64,000 nt of DNA from Ianthella basta. Lineage: Eukaryota > Porifera > Demospongiae > Verongiida > Ianthellidae. The notes below the pieces were generated by a model. That model was given only the letters and a program-made list of their open reading frames with translations, did no database searches and was not told where the DNA came from. The translations under genes and the position numbers were made by a program. The DNA is taken from the NCBI GenBank assembly GCA_964019415.1, contig OZ025874.1:2315512-2379511 (forward strand), in the 5' to 3' direction. Of this stretch, positions 44,569 through 58,017 are shown piece after piece (the stretch's first letter is position 1; each line of letters begins with the position of its first letter).

Positions 44569-45530
44569 CTACATATCATCCATGCCACTCGGCATGTAGT
44601 CGTGGTCAAACTCCTCCCCACTGTTTCTCGCTTTCTGCCCTTGCAGTGCCATTGTCTCAATGACAAGATGACCACTGGCGTCACTATCGTCAGAGTCCTC
44701 GTCATCCCGTAACGGCACTCCCATGTAGCCGTCCTCAAGATCACCAAGATCGTCTAGGTCCTCCAAATCATCTTCCATCTCATCCACATCGGGCTGCTCA
44801 GCAGGAGTGCGTTTCACTGTCTCCTTTGGAAATGATGAAACCACCTTCTGTTCGGGTGATTTGTGGGTATGGATGGGAGAGGTGGGGTCCTTTTGTGGCT
44901 GCGGGGCACTGTGTACTGGTGACTTGATTATGGTACCAGTGTCAATGCTGACTGAGCGTCGTGGTGAGAGCAACAATCTGGGCCCTTCCTTCTTCAAAGG
45001 AGACTGTTGAGGTGTCAAGGTGACACCTCCTCTGGATGGACTTGAAGTTGGAACTTCACTACTTGCAATCGAAGGACCGATAGGGATGTCCTCTAGGGGT
45101 GGAGCAGGGTTGCTGTCCTCCTCTTCCTCAGCTACAATTCCTTCTTGTGGGCTGTGGGCGTAGTCTGAAGAGGGGGTGTGGTCAGCGGGAGGTGATGGAG
45201 GGAGCTCCTCATCACCATCAGATAGCTCTTCCTGTATTGCATCATCATCTTCCTCTTCCAAATCTGTTGGTTTCTTCTGATCATACACCAGTGGTATTAT
45301 GGCAAGAGCTTCCTTGCAGAACTTTGCTCTCTTCCTCGTGTCCTCATACTTGGCACCCAGTCTGTCCCTCTTCCTCCGCAGATGCTCTTCCTTGTTACAA
45401 GTATCCCTGACTTCTTCCCTCAAACTCTCCAGCTCTTTATTGCGTTTTGCTATCTCTGCGTTCACCTGTGTGAGTTCGGTTTGGAGCTGAGGTGCCTTCT
45501 GGCGACAATACCTGTAGGTCTTTAGAGCAC
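44569..45530 (-). CDS. Acidic coiled-coil protein, last exon, unit 2
   Basis: Intact counterpart of 27896-28857, same acceptor (TACCAG|G) and phase. It codes the coiled coil from LKTYRYCRQKAPQ through LRRKRDRLGAKYEDTRKRAK, the acidic Pro/Ser tail, and ends GMDDM. The 5' neighbour exon at 45706 has lost its consensus donor, so splicing into this exon may fail in this unit. Function unknown. The long acidic tail could bind basic partners, which is only a general inference. Confidence 0.75.
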
Positions 45531-45705
45531 CTGGTAGCAGTAGAAAGGGAGGAGTCAATGACAGAGCAGTATAAAGTGGAAGATGGAGCCTTCTCGTACG
45601 TACATACATCACAATGTCACAAACAAACACCATGCACACTGCGAGTGCACACACATGCACACCACACAGACACTCACACAGACACACTATCCCTCACAGC
45701 CTTAT

Positions 45706-45915
45706 CATCCAGCAACTTCTTCACCCTCTGCAGTTCCTGCTCTGCCTGGCGATGTTGGTCAGCCACCATTGCTCGAATAGTGCTCACAGGCACTGCCTTG
45801 GTCAGCAGAGAGATAAACTCACTCTCCTCACTACCAGCACCATTGGGCACTCCAGCTGTGGGGCATTCAACTCCCTCTACATCACTCACAGTGCCATTCC
45901 CCTCAGTCCTTGGTG
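45706..45915 (-). CDS. Acidic coiled-coil gene, upstream exon, unit 2 (donor lost)
   Basis: Matches 29152-29361 with APRTEGNGTVSDVEGVECPT, SEFISLLTKAVPVSTIRAMV and VKKLLD. The splice donor read on the minus strand is GATG|ATAAGG, where unit 1 has GATG|GTAAGG; the G of the GT dinucleotide is A at 45705. Acceptor TGCATACAG is kept. Confidence 0.65.
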
Positions 45916-48615
<2,700 letters not shown>

Positions 48616-48978
48616 TTAGCTACCATGTAAATCCGATACAATTGGGTGAAGGAGTTGGAATTCTCCCAGAATGCTGAGAAAATCTTGGAATCCTTGCACA
48701 CCAGTGACAGTGATGGCGTTCTTAACACTCTGCAGTATGCGTGAGTTTTTCGCTTCCTTGACCTCCTGGAAGTCCCTCACTGCTTCCAGGTCGTTATCGC
48801 CAAGTAGATGCTTTTGATGAAGCTTTAACGCCACTGACAAACTATCCATTCCACTACAAAGCATTCCAGTCCTTTCTATGACGGCGTTCCTGGCAGTTAG
48901 GCTATAAAGATCTTTGACGAAAGAGGGCTGTTTTTGTGTGTACCCAACAACATCGGGAATGGGTGGGATATGAGCCAT
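48616..48978 (-). CDS. CARD-like death-fold protein or exon, unit 2
   Basis: Begins MAHIPPIPDVVGYTQKQPS and runs about 120 residues to a stop at 48616. Core death-fold segment HLLGDNDLEAVRDFQEVKEA, RILQSVKNAITVTGVQGFQD, FLSILGEF, then FQLLHPIVSDLHGS. A possible donor CATG|GTAGC at 48624 is phase 1 and would join in frame to the exon at 45915, giving a CARD plus acidic coiled-coil protein. Either the short form or the spliced form is possible. Divergent from unit-3 exon 1 at 49088. Confidence 0.68.
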   Translation of the reverse strand: MAHIPPIPDVVGYTQKQPSFVKDLYSLTARNAVIERTGMLCSGMDSLSVALKLHQKHLLGDNDLEAVRDFQEVKEAKNSRILQSVKNAITVTGVQGFQDFLSILGEFQLLHPIVSDLHGS

Positions 48979-49087
48979 TAACAGACATAAACGACTCAAC
49001 CACTGTTGAGGCTGTAGCTGTCCCATTGATTTATGCGCCCTGCGTTCCGACCTTAATACATGACAATGTAACGGCCATTTCTTGCAG
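48979..49087. promoter_or_regulatory. Putative shared bidirectional promoter, unit 2/unit 3
   Basis: About 110 bp between divergent start regions, homologous to 31231-31387. Inferred from layout only. Confidence 0.35.
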
Positions 49088-49189
49088 AAGATGACGCAAT
49101 CTCAACTTGCGGGGACAGTGTAAGGGAAAGTCCGCTATCAGATCACTACAGTAGCAAGGTGACCCTGAACGGAGACGAAATGACTTCTG
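49088..49189 (+). CDS. Exon 1 of CARD-TM-AIG1 gene, unit 3 (start Met at 49180)
   Basis: After TTGCAG. Ends ATGACTTCTG|GTAAAC, phase 1. The upstream ATG at 49091 stops after ten codons here, which argues against it as the true start. Intron 1 is only 366 bp in this unit, without a transposon, showing the ancestral gene layout. Confidence 0.7.
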
Positions 49190-49555
49190 GTAAACAATTG
49201 TCCCTTTCACACGCTCAGATCGTCTTTATATATTATACCAACGACCACGTATAGCTACTTAAAGGTTGAACTAGAGAAGTCGAGGAGTAATAGCTAAATT
49301 GGGTCCCATGGCCATCGGGAGTCTTGTGCCTATACGCGGGCTCCTATTTATAGAAACGAGCTAGGCTGAAAAAGTAATTTTGCCTCCGACAGGATTCGGC
49401 TATGTTTGCTGTTGAGGTTGATTCCAATAGCTACATAGATTTAACCCTAATTGGACATCTGTAGCTCAGATATGTGTGGTAATGTTTGTAGTGGGAGAAG
49501 GGCAACAAATGCTGTAGTCTCTTGTAACTGATTCCTCTTTTTGTGCATTCTTCAG

Positions 49556-50131
49556 ATAATTCAGTGGAGGCAATTTTACAAGATGTTAAAGATGACTTTT
49601 TGACCAAGGTGAATGCCAAAGAGTGTGCGCCAAAGTTAAGACGTCAAGGGGTAATACCAGAGAAGATTGAGACTAAAATTAATCGATCAGAAGATGCGCA
49701 AACAGCACGGGAGATACTTTATGACCACTTACAGAAGGAGGGCACATTTCAGCAGATTGAGACTCTGGCCGAGGTGCTAGCGGATGTTGATAGAGGATTT
49801 GGCAGAACAAAGGAAGTTGGCCGACTGTTGCAAATGCGAATCCGAGGTCCTGATGTACACGAAAGAAGGTCACCTTCATCTGAAGCTAACTCGCCATCAT
49901 CTTTAAGCTCAGCCTCCTCATGCTTGCCCTCAAAGTTACGAACTCTTTTTATTTCTTTTGCTGTTTCTGTGGTGGCCATTCCATGTGCTGCTGTGGTAGT
50001 CAATGGGCCACCCATCTGCCTTCCCCCATGGCCTTTCACTTACATCTGGCAGGATCAGATGTGCTGGGAAGGCATGCCTTGGACCTGGGGTACCAGTATG
50101 GAAGAAAGTGGACTCTCCACAGCCACTCCAT
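49556..50131 (+). CDS. CARD-like plus transmembrane exon, unit 3 (intact)
   Basis: Open from the TTCAG acceptor to a CCAT|GTACGC donor. It codes a CARD-like helix bundle of about 85 residues (NSVEAILQDVKDDFLTKVNA, RRQGVIPEKIETKI, SEDAQTAREILYDHLQKEGT, FQQIETLAEVL), whose 'L..L.KEG...F..L...L' ending is CARD-typical. A Ser-rich linker follows, then a hydrophobic helix LRTLFISFAVSVVAIPCAAV and a conserved Trp/Pro/Cys segment (PPICLPPWPF, MCWEGMPWTW). CARDs recruit caspases or kinases by homotypic contact. The TM helix would anchor the protein in a membrane. The last exon base is T where the other units have G, which weakens the donor. Confidence 0.75.
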
Positions 50132-51057
50132 GTACGCAGAGTGATAGGCATACATAGACTATATGTGGGATCAATGGGTAGATACATACTGTTGGTAAGG
50201 GCATGTATGAAAGAAGGATCACTGGATTTACCAGCCTATTACACCAGTATTGGTGTCACCATTGGCTAGTTGTAGCTATGCTTTTTGCCCATAGTGACAC
50301 ATTATACATAGCACAAAGTGCCATTCTCAAATTCATCGCATTAAATTGTAGGAGAATCTTTACAGCTATAACTGATAGTGGGAAATATTGGCAGGCATGT
50401 AATTCGGCTGATTTGCTAAGAAGTCTAGGCTTTTGGCAGGTTTAAATTTAGCGGATTCTGCATCCTAAATATTGATGACGTCACAGTATATGGCAATGAT
50501 GGAGCACCGTTGGGTCTGGTTTCATATCATTGTAGTAGTGTACCTATAGTTCTCTCTGCAGGCGTTGCTCTCTCATTGGTGTGCATGTAGCTGATGTAAG
50601 TGATGTGAGTCACACTATGCTGCCTACTGTATAGTGGGAAATGACATTGGCAGGATTATAATTTGGCCGATTTGCTATGAAAGGCTTTTGGCAGGGTTTG
50701 GCAGATTCGACATCCTAATCACCAATAACATCACAGAAAATGGCGACGATGGAGCACCATTGGGTGTGGTTTAATGTCATTTCATCAGCGTACCTTCATA
50801 TCTTATATCTCTCTCTCTTCAGATGGTATAGCTGATGTAGGTACCATGAGTTGCACTGTCCTTCTGTCAGGCTTTAATTAGTATCCTTATCCAGCACAAG
50901 AGCTCACCCTCTCAATGCACATGTTCGCTCACCTGCTCTGTCTCCATCTTGAGAAAGGACCGCACTAAAGCACGGCTACTTTACTGTGTAGACACTGAAG
51001 TCCATATCAAATGCAAAAATTACATACACATTGACTGCCTCACAACTGAGCCACCTA

Positions 51058-51883
51058 CACTGTTAAAAATGTGGTGTGATCAGTCACACTGATACTTTAG
51101 TGTGATGTTCACAGTGACACCTGTATCAAGAGACTTCGAAGTATTTCATAACCAAGTTAAAAATGACAAGAGTTTATTTGGAATCCTATACAAGGGGAAG
51201 TTCTATGCAAGCTGTCTAAGTACATAAATGGCTACCCAGGATACAGCTTAGCCTGATGGTATGTTGTGAACAGTGGGAGGACCTCCTCAAACTAAGTATG
51301 CTATTTGTGCAGTTTAATTGTACCGTTAGGGACTGTGCGCTGCAGGGGATGCCGTATTCCCCAGTGAAGTTCAATTTACTGGGGCACCAGATGCCCAATG
51401 TTTGCAGGGGATGCTGTATTCCCTGGTAAAGTTCACTGGGGCACCAGATGCCCAATGTTTGCAGGAATGCTGTCACCCACAAACTATCCTGCCAGGTGCA
51501 TGTGGTATGCTGTGCGCTACATATACAGTGAAACGTCAGAAATATGACCACTATCTGGACCATCCAAAGTTGTCTTATTTTCGAGGTGGTCTTAATTCTG
51601 CAATCAAATTACATGTGTACATGAATTTGGGACTAAACCAAAGCGGTCTTATTTCTAAGGTGGTCATTTTATAGAGGTGGTCGTTTAGTGGGGTTTCACT
51701 GTACACGAATCCTCGAAGTAGTGTACAATATCTGTAGTGAAATGTACCATGAAGCTTTACCCATAGTAGTATGTTGTGTACTGCATGGTTGGAGTGAACA
51801 TCACACTGCAAAAGGGTGTGCTCATAGTAGCACCAGTTCACACCAATTTTGGGTGCAATCAGCACTCCCTAGTTTTAACAGTG
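51058..51883. mobile_element. 826-bp element with CACTGTTAAAA ends and TA target duplication
   Basis: Ends are CACTGTTAAAA and TTTTAACAGTG, flanked by TA on both sides. Units 1 and 2 have the uninterrupted site (CCGCCTACACATCATAC / CTGCCTACACATCATAC), so it arrived after duplication. TA flanks suggest a Tc1/mariner-type family. It holds a MITE at 51526-51701. Confidence 0.8.
51526..51701. mobile_element. MITE copy 1, TA-flanked, nested
   Basis: Begins CAGTGAAACGTCAGAAATA and ends GGGGTTTCACTG, with TA on each side. About 176 bp. Nearly identical to 52016-52192 only 315 bp away. The CAGTGAAACC terminus and TA flanks fit Tc1/mariner/pogo-type MITEs. Confidence 0.85.
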
Positions 51884-52015
51884 TACGCATCATACTTCGA
51901 TACATGAGTGGAAGTAGTGGTGAGGAATTAAATTTGGTGGTTTCTGAAATTTGCTAGAACTACCAAATTTAAAACCCTGTCAATATTTTCCGCTATATAC
52001 ATATACAGTGAAACC

Positions 52016-52192
52016 TCAGAAATAAGACCACTATCCGGACCATGCAAAGTGGTCTTATTTTCGAGGTGGTCTTGATTCTGCAATCAAAAATACACGTGTA
52101 CATGAATTTGGGACTAAACCAAAGCGGTCTTATTTCTAAGGTGGTCATTTTATAGAGGTGGTCGTTTAGTGGGGTTCCACTGTATATAATTA
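52016..52192. mobile_element. MITE copy 2, TA-flanked
   Basis: Begins CAGTGAAACCTCAGAAATAA and ends GGGGTTCCACTG, flanked by TATA and TATA. Same orientation and family as 51526-51701. Confidence 0.85.
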
Positions 52193-52251
52193 TTTCTTAC
52201 ATGGCTATACATGTATAATTATTTCATATTTTGTTTGTGTTGAATTAATAG

Positions 52252-52335
52252 ATGAATCATTGATTACAAGTTCTCTGGCTATCACTACCGATCCCCCACA
52301 GCCAAAGTCGCCTGACAGTGGAGTGGACACTGAAG
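52252..52335 (+). CDS. Ser/Thr-rich cassette exon 1, unit 3
   Basis: An 84-nt phase 1-1 exon (acceptor TTAATAG, donor GAAG|GTTTGT) coding DESLITSSLAITTDPPQP and DSGVDTEG. Confidence 0.75.
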
Positions 52336-53194
52336 GTTTGTCTTGTGTGTTCACCAAATTGTTGTGGTGAGGTGATGTAATGGGTAAGAACTAAGAAAGA
52401 AGTCTTTGCTCAAGAGTATGAGAGAAGCTTTAGAGCTGAAATTACTAATTCTTTGCATCAGGATCTTTCACTGTGAAACCAGCTTACCTGAATCACTTTC
52501 CAAACTCAGCTTCAGAGTCCGCTACTGATGTCCGAAATTGTTAGCAAAGGAATTTATTTACAAGTGACCGCCAATGGTGTCATTATGCAAGAGCTGAACC
52601 ATTACAACTGAACTGGGCTGGTTGTGCTGTATTGGTTGCATGGGCCAAACTGATTTAAGTAAACAAACGAAGTTAACAAGTGTGACTGTTAACCCTTACT
52701 GGTTTTGGACCACTTCAAATCGGATTAATGTTGGCACACATTGTGAACACCCCCTACATAGTCTTGCATGCCAGACCCCCCTCCGGAAGGGTCTGGTATT
52801 ATTGCGTACATCAACTTCAAGTTGTGTCTATAAGACAAGATCCTGTCCTGGCCAATCAGATTTGCTGATTGCTATATGACGTCAGCCTAAATTTAGAGAC
52901 ATGGTGTTGGCCCGCTTGAAGGAGGTTGTTAATTGGATGTACTGCGATTTCACTAGGGTACACTGTAAAAGCAGAGCAAGCTATACAAACAAAACAAAGT
53001 GAATTCAGACACTCCATGCATCACTCGCCGCACTGCCATCCTACCTAAACGTTGTGCAAGAATTAACCACAACTGCAATGAATATATTCCTGTGGTACAG
53101 GTCAGCTTACACAATACTACCAGACCCTCCCACAGGGGGTGTAGCATGCGAGACCAACCCCATATTATAGCCATTGCATATTGTCTGTGTACAG
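52336..53194. other. Intron, unit 3, with a small hairpin element
   Basis: Collinear with unit 1 at both ends. An extra segment at about 52755-52935 contains the hairpin CCAGACCCCCCTCCGGAAGG and TCTGG. A related half-site (CCAGACCCTCCCACAGGGGG) is at 53119 and in unit 1 near 22935. No coding sequence. This is the intron into which the unit-1 LINE jumped. Confidence 0.5.
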
Positions 53195-53278
53195 ATGAGT
53201 CACTGAGTACAAGTTCTGTGGTTGTCACTACCAACCACCCACAGCCAACGTTGCCTAACAGTGGATTGGACACTGAAG
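53195..53278 (+). CDS. Ser/Thr-rich cassette exon 2, unit 3
   Basis: An 84-nt phase 1-1 exon (acceptor GTACAG, donor GAAG|GTATGT) coding DESLSTSSVVVTTNHPQP and NSGLDTEG. Confidence 0.78.
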
Positions 53279-53383
53279 GTATGTTTTGCATGTGTTGTGG
53301 ACATAATGAGGAGTATATAACAGGTAACAGGCCTTTGCTTCCTCTTTGTATATTTGTGGCTATTATATTGCTTGTGTACATAG

Positions 53384-53455
53384 ATGCACCACTGAGTACA
53401 AGTTCTACGGCTACCACTGCCAATGACCCACAGCTAACGTTGACTAGCACTGAAG
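53384..53455 (+). CDS. Ser/Thr-rich cassette exon 3, unit 3
   Basis: A 72-nt phase 1-1 exon (acceptor ACATAG, donor GAAG|GTTTGT) coding DAPLSTSSTATTANDPQL and TSTEG. Confidence 0.75.
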
Positions 53456-53600
53456 GTTTGTACGTCTTGCTTGTTCACCTAGCTATTTATGGACTGGCAG
53501 TTTGATGTTATCAATTCTTGCTTCCATCTTGTAACATGGATATGAGCCAATCACCTTTATTAGCACTCTGTTAATTCTGCTTCTGAATTCATGTGTACAG

Positions 53601-54937
53601 ATATACAGGTGGAGAAACCAGACACAAAGCTTTCAAGAGAAGAGTTGCATTCCCTTCAGACCATTAGTGAAGATGATTTTGTGTGGATAGAGATTGGAGT
53701 GACTGGAGTAGGGAAGAGCACATTAGGGAACTTTCTCCTTGGAAAGTATGTGTTTGAGGTCGAAGGTGCCCTTGTTTCTGTGACTGATAAAGCTCAGGTG
53801 GGCTGCTCTGTGCTGGATGGACATCGCATGTGCATCGTGGATACTCCAGGCTTTGGCGACACTCATCGCATGGGAACACAGAACACTGAAGCGGAGAACC
53901 TGGCCAATGATGCAGCCCATTTGGTTGTGGAGCTCAGCAAGACCATGCTGATGGCAAGGCATGGTGTTCATGCTTTCTTTGTGGTTGTTCGAGCTGACAG
54001 CAGAGAATTGTTTAGCACCACAAAGCTGTTGGACCTGCTTGATATTCTAGGCAACTATTGGGACCACACTATTCTAGTGTTCACCCACGGAAAGGAGTTT
54101 GACAAGGAAAGTGAGGATAAGCAATATGAGAAATTCGAGGCAATGTTAAACAGTCCCAGCTGCCCTGAAATGTGGAAGACTCTCATTGAGAAAGTTAGCA
54201 AGCGATACGTGATTCTAGAGCTAGAGGATTGGAAAGATGACAGAGAATATCATGCAAGAAAGGTTAAGGAGCTTAAAGGGCACTCCTCTGCCATTGTGGC
54301 TGCTCATGGTCCATAAAATGACACTTTACATTCCTTGTTAAAAGAATACATTGAGACTGCCAAACTTGAGTTGCGCAATGAGTTTGAAGATATGGACAGC
54401 CCAGAGGCCCAGGTTGGTGCACTGCAGGTTGCCTTTCAGAATGTCACGGCCATGTTGCACAGGCTCATTCGTATCAAGCTTGCAGGGGGAGTTGACACTG
54501 AGCTGTTCCAAGAGATGGCTAAAACGAAAGAAGAAGAACTTTCAGTAGTTCACAGTCAAAGGGACCAGCTATATCAGCAGTTGTTGAAAGAGCAGGAAGA
54601 AAAGCGCAAGGCTCAGGAAGCAGAAGACAGAGCAAGGGAGGCACAAAGAGTGGCTGAGGAACAAGCAAGAGTGGAACGTGAGGCAGCAGAGAAGACTAGA
54701 AGGGAATTGGAGGAGTACCTAAAGAAGCCTACATTTGAGGAAAGGGTTGTAGAGACAGATGTATCAGGTGGAAACTTCTACAGGTGGGAGTGGGTGTACT
54801 CTGCTGAGGCTGTTGATGTGGCTACAGGGATAAAGGCTGAGGTTCAGAATTACCAATCCAAAGATGGTGCTGAGGAGCGTGCTAGAAAACATCTCAAGGC
54901 CATTCTACTGGAGAGAGGCATCATTCGCAAAGATTAA
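53601..54937 (+). pseudogene. AIG1/GIMAP-like GTPase exon, unit 3, with internal stop
   Basis: After a GTACAG acceptor in phase 1 (D-I-Q-V-E-K-P-D). G1 GVTGVGKS (53696-53719), G3 DTPGFGDTH and the G4-equivalent FTHGKEFD are all intact. It is closest to unit 1. At 54314-54316 the codon is TAA where unit 1 and unit 2 have TAC (AHGPYND), so translation would stop after the GTPase domain, before the coiled coil. The frame is otherwise open to 54937 and codes the same coiled coil and C-terminal domain (EERVVETDV, ERGIIRKD). Either a recent pseudogene, a truncated GTPase-only form, or a base error. The upstream exons of this unit are the best preserved of the three. Confidence 0.8.
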
Positions 54938-55605
54938 GTGATCTTCCACAATAGACCTTAATCCACAATTAACCTTCACAATCATAGAGATTGTAATGCA
55001 GCTAATTACATGGTTAACTTAGGTTAACGTGTCTAGCTAGTATAGGCTTTTGAACATTTGCTACACCTTTGCAAGCAAAATGTATAATGTAGCTCTTTGT
55101 AAATTGGTGCATAATTATAATTATTATATGGCATGCTATGAGTACATTAATGGAACATTAAGTATTGGGCATGGCTACGGCTGAACTATAGTACTGGGTG
55201 CGAATTAATGCGCATGCATGCATATTAATATTTTTGTGCCATTGCCCATATGTACAATAGTATATAAAATATGATGCATGAATATGCATGGTTCAATGGT
55301 TATATATAATACTGTTGCGCCATGCAAATATAGCTGCTATAATCTATAATTATAGTAGTATTGTATGTGTGGAATGCCCTAGCTCCATTCCATGACAAAA
55401 TTGGGTATATTGTCCAATAACCCAAAAAATGAAGTTCAGATGGATTAATACTACAACAGAAATGCAGTATTATGCATACATTAAAGTTTTGTTAGCGTAA
55501 CAACCATCGATCAGTAACATGCATGCAAAACATGAACTTAGTGCACACGTGAGTGAAACACATGCAGTAAGTCATTGTCATCAAAAATACAGCATGTTGC
55601 CATGG
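54938..55605. other. Convergent intergenic spacer, unit 3
   Basis: Paralogous to 43936-44568. Only about two copies of the 18-bp 3'-UTR repeat remain (54950-54985). Otherwise AT-rich with no supported feature. Confidence 0.5.
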
Positions 55606-56570
55606 CTACATATCATCCATGCCACTCGGCATGTAGTCGTGGTCAAACTCCTCCCCACTATTCCTCGCCTTCTGCCCCTGCAGTGCCATTGTCTCAGTGA
55701 CAAGGTGACCACTGGCATCACTATCGTCAGAGTCCTCGTCATCCCGTAACGGCACTCCCATGTAGCCGTCCTCAAGATCATCAAGGTCGTTTAGGTCCTC
55801 CAAATCATCTTCCATCTCATCCACATCGGGCTGCTCAGCAGGAGTGCGTTTTGCTGTCTCCTTTGGAAATGATGACACCACCTTCTGTTTGGGTGATTTG
55901 TGGGTACGGATGGGAGAGGTGGGATCCTTTTGTGGCTGTGGGACATTGTGTACAGGTGACTTGATTATGTTCCCAGTGTCAATGCTGACCGAGCGCCGTG
56001 GTGAGAGCAACAATCTGGGCCCTTCCTTCTTCAAAGGAGACTGTTGAGGTGTCAAGCTGACACCTCCTCTGGACAGACTTGAGGTTGGAACTTCACTACT
56101 TGCAATCGAAGGGCCGATAGGGATGTCCTCTAGGGGTGGAGCAACGTTGCTGTCCTCCTCTTCCTCAGCTACAATTCTTTCTTGTGGGCTGTGGGCGTGG
56201 TCAGAAGAGGGGTGTGGTCAGCGGGAGGTGATGGAGGGAGCTCCTCATCACCATCAGATAGCTCTTCCTGTATTGCATCATCATCCTCCTCTTCCAAATT
56301 TGTTGGTTTCTTCTGATCATACACCAGTGGTGTTATGGCAAGAGCTTCCTTGCAGAACTTTGCTCTCTTCCTCGTGTCCTCATACTTGGCACCCAGTCTG
56401 TCCCTCTTCCTCCGCAGACGCTCTTCCTTGTTACAAGTGTCCCTGACTTCTTCCCTCAAACTCTCCAGCTCCTTATTGCGTTTTGCGATCTCTGCGTTCA
56501 CCTGTGTGAGTTCAGTTTGGAGCTGAGGTGCCTTCGATCTGGCGACAGTACCTATAGGTCTTTAGAGCAC
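55606..56570 (-). pseudogene. Acidic coiled-coil protein, last exon, unit 3, frame disrupted
   Basis: Homologous to 27896-28857 and 44569-45530. The coiled-coil half (NAEIAKRNKELESLREEVRD onward) and the acidic tail (ending GMDDM) are in different frames because one G of a run near 56212 is missing. A 4-bp insertion near 56535 also changes the frame near the acceptor. The upstream exon with SEFISLLTKAV is absent, replaced by CA tracts. This unit's coiled-coil gene is therefore dead. Confidence 0.8.
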
Positions 56571-56747
56571 CTGGTAGCAGTAGAAAGGGAGGAGTCAATG
56601 ACAGAGCAGTATGAAGTGGAAGATGGAGCAACTGAAGGCAGTGTTTCATACAAGCAAACTGAACCTTCTCATACGTACATACATCACATTGTCACAAACA
56701 CACATTGCACATGATGTGAGTTTTTCACACAAACCACACACACTGCG

Positions 56748-56819
<72 letters not shown>

Positions 56820-57011
56820 ACACCCTTCAGCCACCGTCAGTACCCTGAACGTCATCAATACACTTCATGTCACAGATATGTACTATGTACATTCCTCCCT
56901 ACACACCACACAAACACACACACACACACGTACACACACACACACACACACGTACATCCCACAGACATCCCCCCACACACACGTACATCCCACAGACATC
57001 CCCACACACAC

Positions 57012-57046
<35 letters not shown>

Positions 57047-57552
57047 TGAACCTTGAAACCTTGAACTCTGCCCACAGCACCAAGTGCTGTGATGGCAGGG
57101 CCCTGGGCAAGCCTGAGCCAGCAGCAGGGGGAACGTCCTGGGTGACACAACCCCCCGCCACTATCTAGCGCATAGAAGATGGTACTCCCCATGGATTGCG
57201 AGTCCAAAGGCGAGTCAGAGAAACCACCACCAGAATCTGGACTACTCCTCACGAAACGATGGTGGTTGCGGACCCTGGATTCAGTGACTAACGGGCACCA
57301 AAAAGCCGTCAGGCTATAGATATGGTACCCGCTCGACTGGTCGCCACGCGTAACCTCGATGGCCGACATGAGTTCTAGTCAAAGGACACACACACACACA
57401 CACAGTCTCGTGTGAACAGGGCCTAGCCTCCACTTCAGTGTTATGCAACAGTGCAAGTGGTTCAAAGGAACGCGCAAGAGTAGTCATGTGGCGTCATGCC
57501 ATTTGAATGTGTACTTGCCAGATTGATAGTTTCTATTGTGATGCTTAGCCAG

Positions 57553-57626
<74 letters not shown>

Positions 57627-57656
57627 AAGCTTACAAGTTAGGCTTCAACAACTTAC
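56571..57656. other. CA-tract-rich region with unidentified unique insert
   Basis: CA tracts at 56752-56818, 56920-57043 and 57554-57625. The stretch at 57055-57385 is unrelated to the other units and not simple sequence (GGCAGGGCCCTGGGCAAGCC-type, moderately GC-rich). It could be a retroelement fragment but I cannot name it. 57415-57550 is an inverted copy of sequence at 46270-46400. Confidence 0.5.
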
Positions 57657-57721
57657 ATCAAACTCATAGCACTCCTCTTTAGGCCACAACTGTAGGTCAA
57701 CTTCAAAAGCAGCAATGGAAC
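57657..57721 (-). CDS. Possible exon of an unidentified gene
   Basis: Read on the minus strand: acceptor-like CATAAAG, then GSIAAFEVDLQLWPKEECYE then FD, then GAT|GTAAGT, a strong donor. Too short to identify. It lies on the same strand as the next candidate exon. Could be chance. Confidence 0.3.
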
Positions 57722-58017
57722 CTTTATGTGACGTTAAGGGGGCAGAAAAGAATTCCAACTATGTTAGAGGCAAGATACTTCTCGAATACAGTACAACAGC
57801 ATACATAGCATTATGCTATGATAACAGTATCGTAATGTACACATTCTATATACACTTGACACTCTGCTATAGAAATTGAGCATTTGAGTTATGCTACCAC
57901 AACTCAGTACTATATATAGTTGTAAGTGAAACTAATCTGGCTGGAAACTAAAGTTAATCCTAGAGCATTGATGCATACATGTATACAGTGATAGGTCCAT
58001 CACAGTATCATACATAC
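57722..58017. other. Possible intron between candidate exons
   Basis: AT-rich sequence without repeats shared with the other units. Nothing further is supported. Confidence 0.3.

Larger units (their letters stand above)
50376..52003. repeat. Old TIR element in intron, unit 3, with nested insertions
   Basis: Starts ATAGTGGGAAATATTGGCAG and ends CAATATTTTCCGC. Collinear with units 1 and 2. The start sequence recurs at 50627, an internal duplication absent from the others. Confidence 0.6.
50132..52251. other. Intron, unit 3
   Basis: Mostly the old TIR element (50376-52003), enlarged by a partial repeat of its own 5' part from about 50627 and by a TA-flanked insertion at 51058-51883. A separate MITE copy follows at 52016-52192. 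No coding sequence. Confidence 0.6.
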
